Part shown: one piece after another, positions 47,024-56,614 of the stretch
Position numbering within the stretch: position 1 is the first letter of the stretch
Layout: each line of letters starts with the position of its first letter
DNA from: NORP309 sp964352735
Lineage (GTDB): Bacteria; Pseudomonadota; Gammaproteobacteria; Xanthomonadales; Marinicellaceae
Direction: 5' to 3'
DNA length: 64,000 nt
Assembly: GCA_964352735.1 (NCBI GenBank)
Contig: CAYGTC010000001.1
Span: forward strand, 62,001 to 126,000
Translations under genes and position numbers: made by a program
The notes under the pieces: model-generated
Told to the model about the DNA's origin: nothing
Databases searched by the model: none
Seen by the model: the letters and a program-made list of their open reading frames with translations, nothing else

Positions 47024-47546
47024 TATTGACCTCTAGTATTTCATTATTCAAATCAAATTGTGCTATTTGACCTGTCATTCTATAGTTTTCTGTTTGTTGA
47101 AAAACAATCCCATCGTCGGTTTGCGCATGTTTACTGTTTAAATCCAACAATAGATTATTTGCCTTGATCGTCGTCTCAGATTCAACATTAACAGTATGAG
47201 CCACTAAATTATTATAGAGCCCTACTTCATTGAGACTTGTATTGTATTCAGCTTTATCTGATATCATGAGCCATTGTTGCACGCCTTCCTTATATGTCCA
47301 TAATTGCGGATCATCCATGAAAACAACTGGGCTATCGGTATACCTGATCAGATTTGGGGAGATAAACTTTGCTGTCAAAAATCCAGAATCATCTATAATT
47401 TTCAATTCTAAGTTTTTAACAGAGTACCCCTTAGTGAAAGGCTTATCTTTGATCTGAATTTCATTATTAAAATAATAATTCCATACCGCATAGCTCATCA
47501 AAGCAAGCAAGAAAAAAATCACAATCTGTTGATGCTGCCTACTCAT
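46989..47546 (-). CDS. lptC: LPS export protein LptC
   Basis: A 185-residue protein with a single N-terminal membrane helix (IVIFFLLALMSYAVWNYYF) and a periplasmic OstA-like domain (FISPNLIRYTDSPVVFMDDPQLWTYKEG). LptC docks to LptBFG and passes LPS to LptA. It follows kdsC by 4 bp. The overlap with lptA is larger than usual. Confidence 0.94.
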   Translation of the reverse strand: MSRQHQQIVIFFLLALMSYAVWNYYFNNEIQIKDKPFTKGYSVKNLELKIIDDSGFLTAKFISPNLIRYTDSPVVFMDDPQLWTYKEGVQQWLMISDKAEYNTSLNEVGLYNNLVAHTVNVESETTIKANNLLLDLNSKHAQTDDGIVFQQTENYRMTGQIAQFDLNNEILEVNNDVKAVYKAPK

Positions 47547-47550
47547 AATA

Positions 47551-48081
47551 TTATTGATGAGACTTTAATAATGATATCATCTTATCTTGAGCAGTCAACA
47601 ATAAGTCACACACTTCTCGACCTGCGCCATAACCACCTTTGTTGTCCGTGATCCATAACGCTACCTTTTTTGCAGAATCATGGGCATCAGCTACTGCAAT
47701 TGGCAAATGACAGGCTGACATAACAGATACATCGATCACATCATCTCCCACATAAGCCACTTGCGAGTGATCTAATTTTAATGCTTCAAGCAAATTATGA
47801 TACGTTTCTTTTTTATTCATTCTGCCTTGATAGACATGATTAACGCCCAATGATTTCATTCTTTCAGCAACAATGGGTGAATTGCGCCCAGTGATGATGG
47901 CTACAGTAATATCAGTTTGTGTCAAAAGAGATATACCCATACCGTCTTTGACATTGAATTTTTTCATTTCCCTACCATCATCAGTAAAATAAATACCCCC
48001 ATCTGTGAGTACCCCATCAACATCAAAAATAACCAGTTTAATGGCCTTGGCCAATTCCAATATGTCGTCAGAAACTTGCAT
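47551..48081 (-). CDS. kdsC: 3-deoxy-D-manno-octulosonate 8-phosphate phosphatase KdsC
   Basis: A 176-residue HAD phosphatase from the ATG at 48081, which shares one base with the kdsD stop (TGATG) and has GGAG upstream; a TTG one codon earlier is less likely. Catalytic D20 and D22 lie in VIFDVDGVLTDGG, and GRNSPIVAERMKSLGV plus AYVGDDVIDVSVM are the other HAD motifs. It dephosphorylates KDO-8-phosphate to KDO for the LPS core. Confidence 0.96.
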   Translation of the reverse strand: MQVSDDILELAKAIKLVIFDVDGVLTDGGIYFTDDGREMKKFNVKDGMGISLLTQTDITVAIITGRNSPIVAERMKSLGVNHVYQGRMNKKETYHNLLEALKLDHSQVAYVGDDVIDVSVMSACHLPIAVADAHDSAKKVALWITDNKGGYGAGREVCDLLLTAQDKMISLLKSHQ

Positions 48082-49058
48082 CAAACCACTCCTGCTTTTA
48101 ATAAATCATGAATATTCAAAGCGCCAACCAATTGATTATGATCATCTACCACTAACAGCCCATGAACATTGTGTTTTTCCATTAATTGCGCAGCAGATAC
48201 AGCCAAACTATTGGCTTTGATTGTAACGGGATTAAGTGTCGCCACTTTTTCTACGTTGGTGCTTTTAAAATTGATATTTTCATCAAAGGCCCTTCTTAAG
48301 TCACCATCAGTAAATATACCAACAACCTCGTTTTTGTCATTGATTACAGCCGTCATGCCCAATCGTTTTTGCGTCATTTCAAAAAGCGCTTCTTCAATAT
48401 TGGTGTTTTTCAATACTTTCGGTACATCACCACCAACTCTCATCAAATCATCAATATATAACAACAGTTTTTTGCCCAATGAGCCTGCAGGGTGAGATCG
48501 TGCAAAATCTTCTTCAGTAAAGCCTCTCAACTCTAATAATGTTACAGCCAAGGCATCACCCAGCACCAAACTGGTGGTTGTGCTGGTGGTTGGCGCCAAG
48601 CCCAATGGACAAGCTTCTTCACCAACAGCAATTGATAGATGGACATCTGCCAGTTTTGCCATAGTCGAATTTGAATTCCCTGTGATGGCGATAATACGAA
48701 TACCCATTCTTTTAATGATGGGTATTATATTCAACACCTCTTCAGTTTCACCTGAGTTTGAAATACATATTGTCACATCATTTTTGGTAATCATACCCAA
48801 ATCACCATGACTGGCCTCTCCTGGGTGTACCGAAAAAGCAGGAGTACCTGTTGAAGCCAGTGTTGCAGAGATTTTATTACCGACATGACCTGACTTGCCC
48901 ATTCCAATGACGATAACATGCCCTTTGCAAGACATGAGTATCTCAATTGCATTAACAAAATCCTGTCCAAATTGTTCTTGAAGTTTATCTAAGGCATTTT
49001 TCTCAACCATGACCACATTTCTGGCAATGGTTAAAATATCTTGTGGTGAGTTTTTCAT
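48081..49058 (-). CDS. kdsD: Arabinose-5-phosphate isomerase KdsD
   Basis: A 325-residue protein with a SIS sugar isomerase domain (about 30-175: VIGMGKSGHVGNKISATLASTGTPAFSVHPGEASHGDLGM in pieces) and two CBS domains (about 205-325). It converts ribulose 5-phosphate to arabinose 5-phosphate, the first step of KDO synthesis. It is 9 bp downstream of the antiporter gene and overlaps kdsC. Confidence 0.97.
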   Translation of the reverse strand: MKNSPQDILTIARNVVMVEKNALDKLQEQFGQDFVNAIEILMSCKGHVIVIGMGKSGHVGNKISATLASTGTPAFSVHPGEASHGDLGMITKNDVTICISNSGETEEVLNIIPIIKRMGIRIIAITGNSNSTMAKLADVHLSIAVGEEACPLGLAPTTSTTTSLVLGDALAVTLLELRGFTEEDFARSHPAGSLGKKLLLYIDDLMRVGGDVPKVLKNTNIEEALFEMTQKRLGMTAVINDKNEVVGIFTDGDLRRAFDENINFKSTNVEKVATLNPVTIKANSLAVSAAQLMEKHNVHGLLVVDDHNQLVGALNIHDLLKAGVV

Positions 49059-49067
49059 GTTATTTGA

Positions 49068-50039
49068 CTATAAAGACCTCTGATATAACCAAAACATATA
49101 AATACAGTAACTGATTACAAAAACGAAACCAAATAGTCGGGGTATGGGTTTATTTCTGGCCACATAAATCAATGATAATATGACCAAGGCCAAAGTTAAA
49201 TCCAACATAACCAAGTAGTCAGTTGATAGAAAATTATCAGGTAATTCATATGACTTGATAACGGCACTGATACCCAATACACCAAGCAAATTAAACATGT
49301 TTGAGCCAACTATATTACCCAAAGCCAAATCATGTTCATTTTTTTTCATACAAGCCACTGTTGCAGACAACTCAGGTAACGAAGTACCCAATGCAACAAT
49401 GGTTAAACCAATGACCACATCGCTCATACCCATCATTTTAGCAATGATCGTTGCCCCATTAACCATTAGTGTTGAAGCAACGGGTAACATGATCATGCCA
49501 AATACCAACCACATTGTCGCTGCGCTTTTTGAAACATCTTGCGGCATTTCAGCTTTTATTTCATCTTCTAAAATATCTTTTTTTCTTGACTGACTTAAGC
49601 CCAACCATGCCATCCATACTGTCATTGCAAACATCGAAACAATCAATAAAAAGCCATCGGAGCGGGTTTGCATACCGTCGAACATCAGGACTAAAACAAA
49701 CAATGTAACAAAGAGTAAGATGGGCATCTCTCTTTTAATGGTGTTCGATGAAATCAACAAAGGAGAAAATACAATGCCAACACCCAATACCAAACCAATA
49801 TTGGTAATATTTGAACCAATGGCATTGCCCAATGCTAAACCAGGATTGCCTTTCATAGCAGCAATCGCTGAAACCACCATTTCGGGCGCTGATGTACCAA
49901 AACCGATGACAATTAAGCCAACAACCATACTTGAAACGCCCAAATAACTGGCCGTTGCTGCTGCACCCATGATAAATTTATCTGCTGAATAGATCAACAA
50001 GAATAACCCAATAACCAAAAAGGCCACAGCTTCAATCAT
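49068..50039 (-). CDS. yrbG: Calcium/sodium antiporter (YrbG type)
   Basis: A 323-residue CaCA-family exchanger with ten membrane helices in two inverted repeats. Each repeat has the ion-binding signature: GFGTSAPEMVVSAIAA with GNAIGSNITNIGLVLG, and ALGTSLPELSATVACM with GNIVGSNMFNLLGVLG. It is first in the kdsD-kdsC-lptCAB series as yrbG is in Escherichia. Ion preference is inferred from the family. Confidence 0.93.
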   Translation of the reverse strand: MIEAVAFLVIGLFLLIYSADKFIMGAAATASYLGVSSMVVGLIVIGFGTSAPEMVVSAIAAMKGNPGLALGNAIGSNITNIGLVLGVGIVFSPLLISSNTIKREMPILLFVTLFVLVLMFDGMQTRSDGFLLIVSMFAMTVWMAWLGLSQSRKKDILEDEIKAEMPQDVSKSAATMWLVFGMIMLPVASTLMVNGATIIAKMMGMSDVVIGLTIVALGTSLPELSATVACMKKNEHDLALGNIVGSNMFNLLGVLGISAVIKSYELPDNFLSTDYLVMLDLTLALVILSLIYVARNKPIPRLFGFVFVISYCIYMFWLYQRSL

Positions 50040-50289
50040 TAAAACACACCATAAAATTTCATTTTTATCTATTCCAACCCGTTATTATAAAATATAATGT
50101 GCCCACTGTGAAATAAGAATTAAACTTATACTGCATAATTATGATTTCAAGCCCAATGAAAAAACCATAGGTCAGAAAAATATTATTTTCGCTGGCTCTT
50201 TTAACCGGCATACTTCATGATTAACAAGATAAAGCATTTCATCAACTGTATTTAACAGATCAAACTGTGAGGTAATCAGAGAAAAACAT

Positions 50290-50529
50290 ATGCAACCGAA
50301 AGCCATAGAAGAATTAATCAAACAACACATTTCATGTCAACATGTACAAGTAGAAAGTGAAGACCTAACCCACTTTACTGCAGTCATTGTTTCCAACGAC
50401 TTTCTTAATCAATCAAAAATCAATCGACATCGGATGGTTTATGCCGCTCTTGGAGACCACATGAAAAGTGATATTCATGCATTCAGTTTTCAATCTTATA
50501 CCAATGAAGAATTTGAGAATTTAAAATAA
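50290..50529 (+). CDS. ibaG: BolA-family protein IbaG
   Basis: A 79-residue BolA-like protein. The class II KH-like core is seen in HVQVESEDLTHFTAVIVSNDFLNQSKINRHRMVYAALGDHM in pieces, with the conserved histidine in RHRMVYA and a conserved C-terminal HAFSFQSYTNEEF. IbaG partners monothiol glutaredoxin in Fe-S trafficking and acid response. It sits 1 bp before murA, the ibaG-murA pair; the mla operon normally upstream is missing. Confidence 0.94.
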   Translation: MQPKAIEELIKQHISCQHVQVESEDLTHFTAVIVSNDFLNQSKINRHRMVYAALGDHMKSDIHAFSFQSYTNEEFENLK

Positions 50530-50530
50530 T

Positions 50531-51790
50531 ATGGAAAAAATAGTTATCAAAGGGGGGCTTCCTCTCAGTGGCCACATCTATGCTTCTGGTGCTAAAAACG
50601 CGGTTTTACCCATCATAGCCGCCAGTATTGTTGGCACTGGCACATCAATCATTAAAAATGTACCACATTTAGACGATGTGACAACCATGAATGAACTTCT
50701 GATTCAAATGGGCGTTCAGTTAACCATCAATGACACCACCAATGTTGAGATATGTGCTGACAACATAAACAACCCAAAAGCACCCTATGAAACAGTCAAA
50801 ACCATGCGTGCTTCAATATTGGCCTTAGGACCATTACTGACCAAGCATGGCAAAGCAGAAGTCTCATTACCAGGGGGGTGCGCAATTGGGGCCAGACCCG
50901 TTGACATCCATCTAAAGGGCTTAAAAGCAATGGGCGCTAAAATCACCGTTGAACATGGTTATATTATTGCTGAAGCCGATAGGTTACGTGGCTGTCAGTT
51001 TCATATGGATAAAGTCACAGTCACTGGCACAGAAAATTTGCTGATTGCCGCAACCTTAGCCAAGGGCACTACCATTTTGGAAAATTGTGCAATTGAACCT
51101 GAAGTGGTTGATTTAACAAAATACCTGATTAATATGGGTGCCCAAATTGAAGGCAAGGGAACCTCAACATTAAAAATCATAGGCGTTGATGAATTACACG
51201 GATGCGAGCACACTGTTATACCAGATAGGATTGAAGTAGGCACATTTTTAGTGGCCGCTGCTGCTACAGGAGGGCACATTACAATCAATCGAGCCAACCC
51301 CAATGACTTAGAGCCAGTAATACACAAACTCAGACAAGCAGGCGCAGAAATAACAACCACAGATGACAGCATTTCACTCAATATGCACAACAAGCGCCCA
51401 ACACCAGTTAATATAACTACAGCTCCTCACCCTTCATTTCCTACAGATATGCAAGCACAATTTTGTGCATTGAATGCTGTTGCTGAAGGTTATGCCATCA
51501 TCACTGAAAACTTATTTGAGAACAGGTTCATGCATGTTAATGAATTAATCAGAATGGGTGCCAATATCACAGTTGCCGGTAATCAAGCCATTATTCAAGG
51601 CGTCGAAAAGCTCAATGCAGCACAAACCACAGCAACAGATTTACGGGCATCGGCAAGTTTGGTTATTGCAGGATTAATTGCCGAGGGAGAAACTGAGATA
51701 TTTGACATACATTTCATAGATAGAGGCTATGAAACCATAGAAGAAAAGCTCAATCAACTGGGTGCCAATATCAAACGGGTATCAGAATAA
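50531..51790 (+). CDS. murA: UDP-N-acetylglucosamine 1-carboxyvinyltransferase
   Basis: A 419-residue EPSP-synthase-fold enzyme for the first committed step of peptidoglycan synthesis (enolpyruvyl transfer from PEP to UDP-GlcNAc). K22 in SGAKNAVLP and the active-site cysteine C117 in LPGGCAIGARPVDIH are present, so fosfomycin sensitivity is expected at the target level. The end DIHFIDRGYETIEEKLNQLGA is diagnostic. Confidence 0.98.
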   Translation: MEKIVIKGGLPLSGHIYASGAKNAVLPIIAASIVGTGTSIIKNVPHLDDVTTMNELLIQMGVQLTINDTTNVEICADNINNPKAPYETVKTMRASILALGPLLTKHGKAEVSLPGGCAIGARPVDIHLKGLKAMGAKITVEHGYIIAEADRLRGCQFHMDKVTVTGTENLLIAATLAKGTTILENCAIEPEVVDLTKYLINMGAQIEGKGTSTLKIIGVDELHGCEHTVIPDRIEVGTFLVAAAATGGHITINRANPNDLEPVIHKLRQAGAEITTTDDSISLNMHNKRPTPVNITTAPHPSFPTDMQAQFCALNAVAEGYAIITENLFENRFMHVNELIRMGANITVAGNQAIIQGVEKLNAAQTTATDLRASASLVIAGLIAEGETEIFDIHFIDRGYETIEEKLNQLGANIKRVSE

Positions 51791-51817
51791 GTATATGCAA
51801 TCAAAGCGGGGCAACTC

Positions 51818-54115
51818 ATGCTGAAGAAATCAACCAATTATATTAATCTCATTTCAATTTTATTGCTTGTTTATTTGGCATTCTTCCCCATTAGTCCACA
51901 AAACAGTAAATTGGATGACATTATTGATGGCAATTTTTACTTAGAAAACGCCTATAACCATGTGGTTGCCATGAGCAAAAAACCACACCATGTAGGATCT
52001 AAGAATCATAAAAAAGTCAAAAATTACATCATCAAACAACTGCAAAAAATGGGACTATCTGTCAAAACCCAAAAAACATCTATTAGCAATAACAACAGAT
52101 CCTTTACTCAAGTTGAGAACATCATTGCTAAGATAAAAGGCAGTGACAGCGATAGAAAAGCACTGGTATTGATGTCTCATTATGACTCAGTAGAGTTTCA
52201 TGCTTTGGGTGCAGGAGATGCGGCATCAGGCGTGGCTGTTATTCTTGAAGGTGTCAGGGCTTTTATTAGAAAAAATACTCAACCAAAAAACGACATCATT
52301 ATTCTCATTACTGATGCAGAAGAAATTGGTTTATTGGGAGCGAAAGCATTTGTCAACAAACACCCTTGGAGCAGTAATATTGGCGCTGTATTAAACTTTG
52401 AAGCCAGAGGCAGCAGCGGCAGTTCATATTTATTGATGGAAACCAATCATGGCAACCGCCAAATGATTAATATGATAAATGAATCACAGTTGGCCTACCC
52501 TGCTTCAAATTCTTTGGCATATAGCATTTATAAAGCGTTACCTAATGATACCGATTTGACTGTATTCAGAGAAGATAAAGACATATTGGGCTTCAATTTT
52601 GCTTTTATTGATGATCATTTTAACTACCACACAGTATTAGACAATGCTGAAAATTTATCTTTAGACTCACTGGCACATCAAGCGCATCATCTGATGCCAT
52701 TATTAAAGACATTAAGTCAAATTGATTTAAATCAACTTAAAACACAAGCTGATGATGTCTATTTACAAATCCCATTTTTAAAAACCATCAGCTATCCATT
52801 TGATTGGACACTGATCATCAGCATCATCTGTTTAGTCGTCTTCATTGGTGTTATCATTGCTGGAGTTAACAATCGTTCGCTCACAACGTCTGAAATATTT
52901 TCTGCTGGTATTCCATTATTCAATGCTCTATTGTTCACAGGATTGATGAGCTATTTATTGCTGAAACTGATCTACTGGATACATCCACATTATGCAGAGA
53001 TAATACAAGGTTTTACTTATAACGGACACATCTATATTGGTCTGTTTTCACTTTTGGCAATTGCCATCAGTTTTTTCTTTTACCGCAAAATTGCAGAAAC
53101 ACACAATGCCAGTAATGTTATGGTTCTGCCCATTGCTTTGTGGATATTGATCAGCATTCTCATTGCGCTCAGATTACCTGGCGCACATTTCTTTGTCATC
53201 ATTGCTTTATTGGGCACACTGTCATTGGCCATTAACGTATGGAAAAAACAACCACAACCAACCCTGACACTGCTGCTCATGGTGCCTGTATTGTTGATAT
53301 TCACACCAATAGTGGCACAACTGCCCATTGCTTTGGGATTAGACATTTTACCTTTCAGCGGTTTATTGGTTACATTAATAGTGGCTTGCTTAATGGTCGG
53401 TATTCAAATCCCAAAACAATACCACATCAATCAATGGCTTTTTATTTCAGCTATGGTGGCATTATTCATTTATGCAGAGACACAGTCTTCGATCACCCCT
53501 CAACGACCTCTTCCCACCAGTGTCTATTACTATCAAAGCAGCGATTTACCCCAAAACGGCTATTTTTTCACCTATGATTTAGAGTTGAATGATTGGAACC
53601 GCAACATTTTTTCCGAAAATCGCTTAACAGGTAATGAACTTGATGAGTTCAGAGACAATCACAGGCCATGGGCAGTAGCAGTAAGTAAAACCGACAACAG
53701 AAACATCATTCCAACAAAAATTGAAACCATCAGTCAACGCGAATATTCTGATAAAAAAATACACAAAATAAAGCTCACAACTCATAGGCCCATCAACCAC
53801 GTCAACATTAACACCAATAATGAAATCACAATATATCATTTGGCCATAAACAAACAACCAGTCATTGAGAACAAAACAGGTCAAGCCCTCAAATCAAGAA
53901 GAAGAATGGCCAGAATCTATACTGCCGGATTATACGAGTTCATCATTGATATTGAGACACCACCAGGACAAGTGCTTGATTTAGACTTCGTAGAAATCAG
54001 CAATGATTTATTGTCATCTAAAGCATTTAACATTCCAAAAAGACCGAAAAATTTCATTCCAAAACCATTTTATGAAACGGACTCAATCATCATAAAACAG
54101 CACATTATTCTATAA
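51818..54115 (+). CDS. Membrane-bound M28-family metallopeptidase
   Basis: A 765-residue protein. An N-terminal helix (LISILLLVYLAFFPI) is followed by an M28 zinc aminopeptidase domain (about 40-310): metal ligands H121 and D134 with D123 in LMSHYDSVEFHALGAGDAASG, and E168-E169 in TDAEEIGLLGA. Residues 325-560 contain about eight or nine membrane helices, then a periplasmic beta-rich C-terminal domain of some 200 residues. The layout matches the ER-aminopeptidase-like (Fxna) branch of M28 found in some bacteria. It starts 28 bp after murA and may be co-transcribed. Substrate unknown. Confidence 0.87.
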   Translation: MLKKSTNYINLISILLLVYLAFFPISPQNSKLDDIIDGNFYLENAYNHVVAMSKKPHHVGSKNHKKVKNYIIKQLQKMGLSVKTQKTSISNNNRSFTQVENIIAKIKGSDSDRKALVLMSHYDSVEFHALGAGDAASGVAVILEGVRAFIRKNTQPKNDIIILITDAEEIGLLGAKAFVNKHPWSSNIGAVLNFEARGSSGSSYLLMETNHGNRQMINMINESQLAYPASNSLAYSIYKALPNDTDLTVFREDKDILGFNFAFIDDHFNYHTVLDNAENLSLDSLAHQAHHLMPLLKTLSQIDLNQLKTQADDVYLQIPFLKTISYPFDWTLIISIICLVVFIGVIIAGVNNRSLTTSEIFSAGIPLFNALLFTGLMSYLLLKLIYWIHPHYAEIIQGFTYNGHIYIGLFSLLAIAISFFFYRKIAETHNASNVMVLPIALWILISILIALRLPGAHFFVIIALLGTLSLAINVWKKQPQPTLTLLLMVPVLLIFTPIVAQLPIALGLDILPFSGLLVTLIVACLMVGIQIPKQYHINQWLFISAMVALFIYAETQSSITPQRPLPTSVYYYQSSDLPQNGYFFTYDLELNDWNRNIFSENRLTGNELDEFRDNHRPWAVAVSKTDNRNIIPTKIETISQREYSDKKIHKIKLTTHRPINHVNINTNNEITIYHLAINKQPVIENKTGQALKSRRRMARIYTAGLYEFIIDIETPPGQVLDLDFVEISNDLLSSKAFNIPKRPKNFIPKPFYETDSIIIKQHIIL

Positions 54116-54177
54116 GATACGCAGTGTAAAAAACACCTTGCCACTGTTTCCTAACGAGATTCCAAAAACATAATATG

Positions 54178-54206
54178 ATCAACGCAGCTCAACAAACTGC
54201 GTTGAT
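54178..54206 (+). other. Hairpin after the M28 peptidase gene
   Basis: A perfect 10-bp stem ATCAACGCAG/CTGCGTTGAT with a 9-nt loop lies 63 bp beyond the stop. No T-run follows, so it may protect the mRNA 3' end or act as a weak terminator. Confidence 0.5.
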
Positions 54207-54411
54207 GGTTCATACTGATAAGCCTTGATATAACTCTTTCTTGTTACCCTAAATCCAATCTATAATGGTGCCGTGTTAATAGCATCAAATAAAAACACAA
54301 AACTCTCTTAAAATTGGAGAACTTCAGGTAAAATTCCATGATACAATATGATGTCATATAACGTGTGATAATTGATCAACGTATTCATCATACATACATC
54401 ATAAGTCAAGC

Positions 54412-54417
54412 TTGGAG
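54412..54417 (+). promoter_or_regulatory. Ribosome binding site that decides the dihydropyrimidinase start
   Basis: TTGGAG lies 7 nt before the ATG at 54425, while the in-frame GTG at 54365 has no site in front of it. Confidence 0.65.
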
Positions 54418-54424
54418 AAAAAAC

Positions 54425-55870
54425 ATGTCGATCATCATCAAAGGCGGAACAATCATCTCAGATGGGCAACGTAAACAGGCCGATGTTTATTGTCAAGGAG
54501 GTTTTATCAAGGCCATTGGTAAAGACTTAGATGTACCATCAACTGCTACAGTAATCGATGCTTCAGGCCAATTTGTAATGCCAGGTGGAATCGATCCACA
54601 TACACACATGCAATTGCCATTCATGGGAACGGTCGCATCAGAAGATTTTTTTACTGGTACAGCAGCGGGCTTGGCTGGCGGCACAACAATGATTATCGAC
54701 TTTGTCATACCCAGCCCAGAACAGCGTCTAATGGATGCCTATCGGCAATGGCGTGAATGGTCCGAAAAAGCTTGTTCAAGTTACAGTTTTCATGTCGCGG
54801 TAACCTGGTGGGATCAAACAGTTTATGATGACATGGGAATATTGGTCAATGAAGAAGGCGTTAACAGTTTCAAACATTTTATGGCTTATAAAAATGCCAT
54901 TATGGCCAATGATGAAATTTTATATAACAGCTTTAACCGATCCTTGGAATTAGGTGCCATGCCAACATGTCATGCAGAAAATGGAGAACTGGTTTTCCAA
55001 TTGCAAAGAAAACTGATGGAAATGGGCATGACTGGTCCTGAAGCTCACCCGCTTTCCAGGCCACCTGCAGCAGAAGCAGAAGCCGCAAACAGAGCCATCA
55101 AACTGGCAGATGTGATTGGTGTACCTTTGTATTTGGTTCATGTATCAACCAAAGATGCACTGGAAGAAATTACCAGAGCTCGCAGCAATGGCCAAAGGGT
55201 CTATGGTGAGTGCTTGGCAGGGCATTTAATGATTGATGAGAGTGTCTATTTAGATCCTGATTTTGACAGAGCCGCAGCACATGTAATGTCACCACCATTC
55301 AGGTCGCCAGAACACCAAGAAGCTCTGTGGAAAGGCCTACAATCTGGCAATCTACAAACAACCGCAACAGATCATTGTTGCTTTTGTGCTGAACAAAAAG
55401 CCATGGGCAAAGATGATTTCACCAAGATACCTAATGGTACAGCAGGTGTTGAAGATCGCATGTCAATTTTATGGACCAATGGAGTGGGCACTGGTAAATT
55501 AACACCTGAAGAGTTTGTTGATGTTACTTCAACAAATTCAGCAAAAATATTTAACATACACCCAAGAAAAGGCAGCATACAAATAGGTGCTGATGCGGAT
55601 ATTGTTGTATGGGACCCTGAGGCCAGCAAAACCATTTCGGCCAAAACCCATCATCAAAACATTGACTTTAATATTTTTGAAGGCATGCAAGTTAAAGGTT
55701 TAGCATCCCACACCATCAGCAATGGTCAATTATTGTATGTTAACGGAGACTTAAGGGCAGAGAAAAATACTGGACAATACATCAAACGCCCAGCGTTCCG
55801 TCCTGTTTTCAATGCTTTAGGTAAAATAGCAAAAGCCAACCAACCATCACCAGTTAATCGTGAGCAATGA
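54425..55870 (+). CDS. hydA: Dihydropyrimidinase / D-hydantoinase
   Basis: A 481-residue amidohydrolase. Metal ligands H59 and H61 are in GGIDPHTHM, the carboxylated lysine is K150 in NSFKHFMAYKN, and further ligands are in PTCHAENG, LYLVHVST and TTATDHCCF. It should open the ring of dihydrouracil, dihydrothymine or hydantoins. Dihydropyrimidine dehydrogenase and beta-ureidopropionase genes are not adjacent, so its pathway role is open. The ATG behind TTGGAG was preferred over an upstream GTG that would add 20 unconserved residues. Confidence 0.9.
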   Translation: MSIIIKGGTIISDGQRKQADVYCQGGFIKAIGKDLDVPSTATVIDASGQFVMPGGIDPHTHMQLPFMGTVASEDFFTGTAAGLAGGTTMIIDFVIPSPEQRLMDAYRQWREWSEKACSSYSFHVAVTWWDQTVYDDMGILVNEEGVNSFKHFMAYKNAIMANDEILYNSFNRSLELGAMPTCHAENGELVFQLQRKLMEMGMTGPEAHPLSRPPAAEAEAANRAIKLADVIGVPLYLVHVSTKDALEEITRARSNGQRVYGECLAGHLMIDESVYLDPDFDRAAAHVMSPPFRSPEHQEALWKGLQSGNLQTTATDHCCFCAEQKAMGKDDFTKIPNGTAGVEDRMSILWTNGVGTGKLTPEEFVDVTSTNSAKIFNIHPRKGSIQIGADADIVVWDPEASKTISAKTHHQNIDFNIFEGMQVKGLASHTISNGQLLYVNGDLRAEKNTGQYIKRPAFRPVFNALGKIAKANQPSPVNREQ

Positions 55871-55893
55871 TCGGTAGTTAAATTAACAGTCAG

Positions 55894-56190
55894 ATGCTAC
55901 ACATCGTTTTGCATTTTGTGGTGCCGTTATTGGTTGCCATATTGTTTTTTCGATCCAAATGGCGCAAATCGTTCATCATCATGATTGCAACCATGATTGT
56001 TGATGCGGATCACCTACTGGCCAACCCTATTTATGACCCAAATCGTTGCAGCATTGGCTTTCATCCATTACACCAAACCTTACCCATTGCCTTATATTTA
56101 CTGGCTTGCTTCCATCCCAAAACACGATTGATAGGCATTGGATTGGTTATTCACATGATATTAGACGCAGTTGATTGTCACTACATGTGA
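55894..56190 (+). CDS. DUF6122 small membrane protein
   Basis: A 98-residue protein with about three membrane helices. HIVLHFVVPLLVAILFF, ATMIVDADHLLANPIYDPNRCSIGFHPLHQ and GIGLVIHMILDAVDCHYM hold conserved His and Asp residues that resemble a membrane metal-dependent hydrolase, as in the YdjM-like group. The function is unknown. It starts 23 bp after the dihydropyrimidinase stop and may share its transcript. Confidence 0.75.
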   Translation: MLHIVLHFVVPLLVAILFFRSKWRKSFIIMIATMIVDADHLLANPIYDPNRCSIGFHPLHQTLPIALYLLACFHPKTRLIGIGLVIHMILDAVDCHYM

Positions 56191-56216
56191 ATATATAATC
56201 GTGTGTATTTTAAGGC

Positions 56217-56244
56217 AAAAAAAAACCCTCTTCAATGAGGGTTT
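56217..56244 (-). terminator. Terminator of the L36 gene
   Basis: An 8-bp stem AAACCCTC/GAGGGTTT with a 6-nt loop is followed on the minus strand by nine T (56225-56217). It lies about 30 bp beyond the L36 stop; on the plus strand it could also stop transcripts from the DUF6122 gene. Confidence 0.85.
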
Positions 56245-56274
56245 CCATTATTTATAGCTTTTAATATCAAGCAA

Positions 56275-56400
56275 TTATCTTTGACGAGCTTTAAATTTTG
56301 GATTTGATTTACAAATGACAAATACTTTGCCACGACGACGAACAACTTTGCAGTCGCGACTACGTGTTTTGGCAGATTTCAAAGATGATAATACTTTCAT
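56275..56400 (-). CDS. ykgO: 50S ribosomal protein L36, type B
   Basis: A 41-residue gene found by reading the minus strand directly. The protein starts MKVLSSLKSAKTRSRDCK and ends VICKSNPKFKARQR, the type B (YkgO/RpmJ2) pattern with only two cysteines, in place of the CxxC...C...H zinc site of type A. AAGGTG lies 6 nt before the ATG and a strong terminator follows. In Escherichia YkgO is induced under zinc limitation by Zur; no Zur-like palindrome is obvious upstream here, so it may be the constitutive L36 of this organism. Confidence 0.95.
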   Translation of the reverse strand: MKVLSSLKSAKTRSRDCKVVRRRGKVFVICKSNPKFKARQR

Positions 56401-56614
56401 GACCGCACCTTGTTATGTGATTAAATAATTAAAGGAGGTGGATTATACGTATTTAATACAGTGATTTCAACAGCAATCATAAATTTTATTCGTTTATCGA
56501 CAAACAGATGCTTTTTTATGATAAATTTATGACTAACAACCCAAACATTGAAACATAAATGCACCAACAAAAAAACCATTATAACGTTAATAACACCCTA
56601 ATACTGGCACTGCT

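Larger units (their letters stand above)
54116..54424. other. Non-coding stretch before the dihydropyrimidinase gene
   Basis: The 309 bp hold a hairpin at 54178-54206 and a possible -10 box TACAAT near 54342. No open frame with a ribosome site and no RNA gene was seen. Confidence 0.45.
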
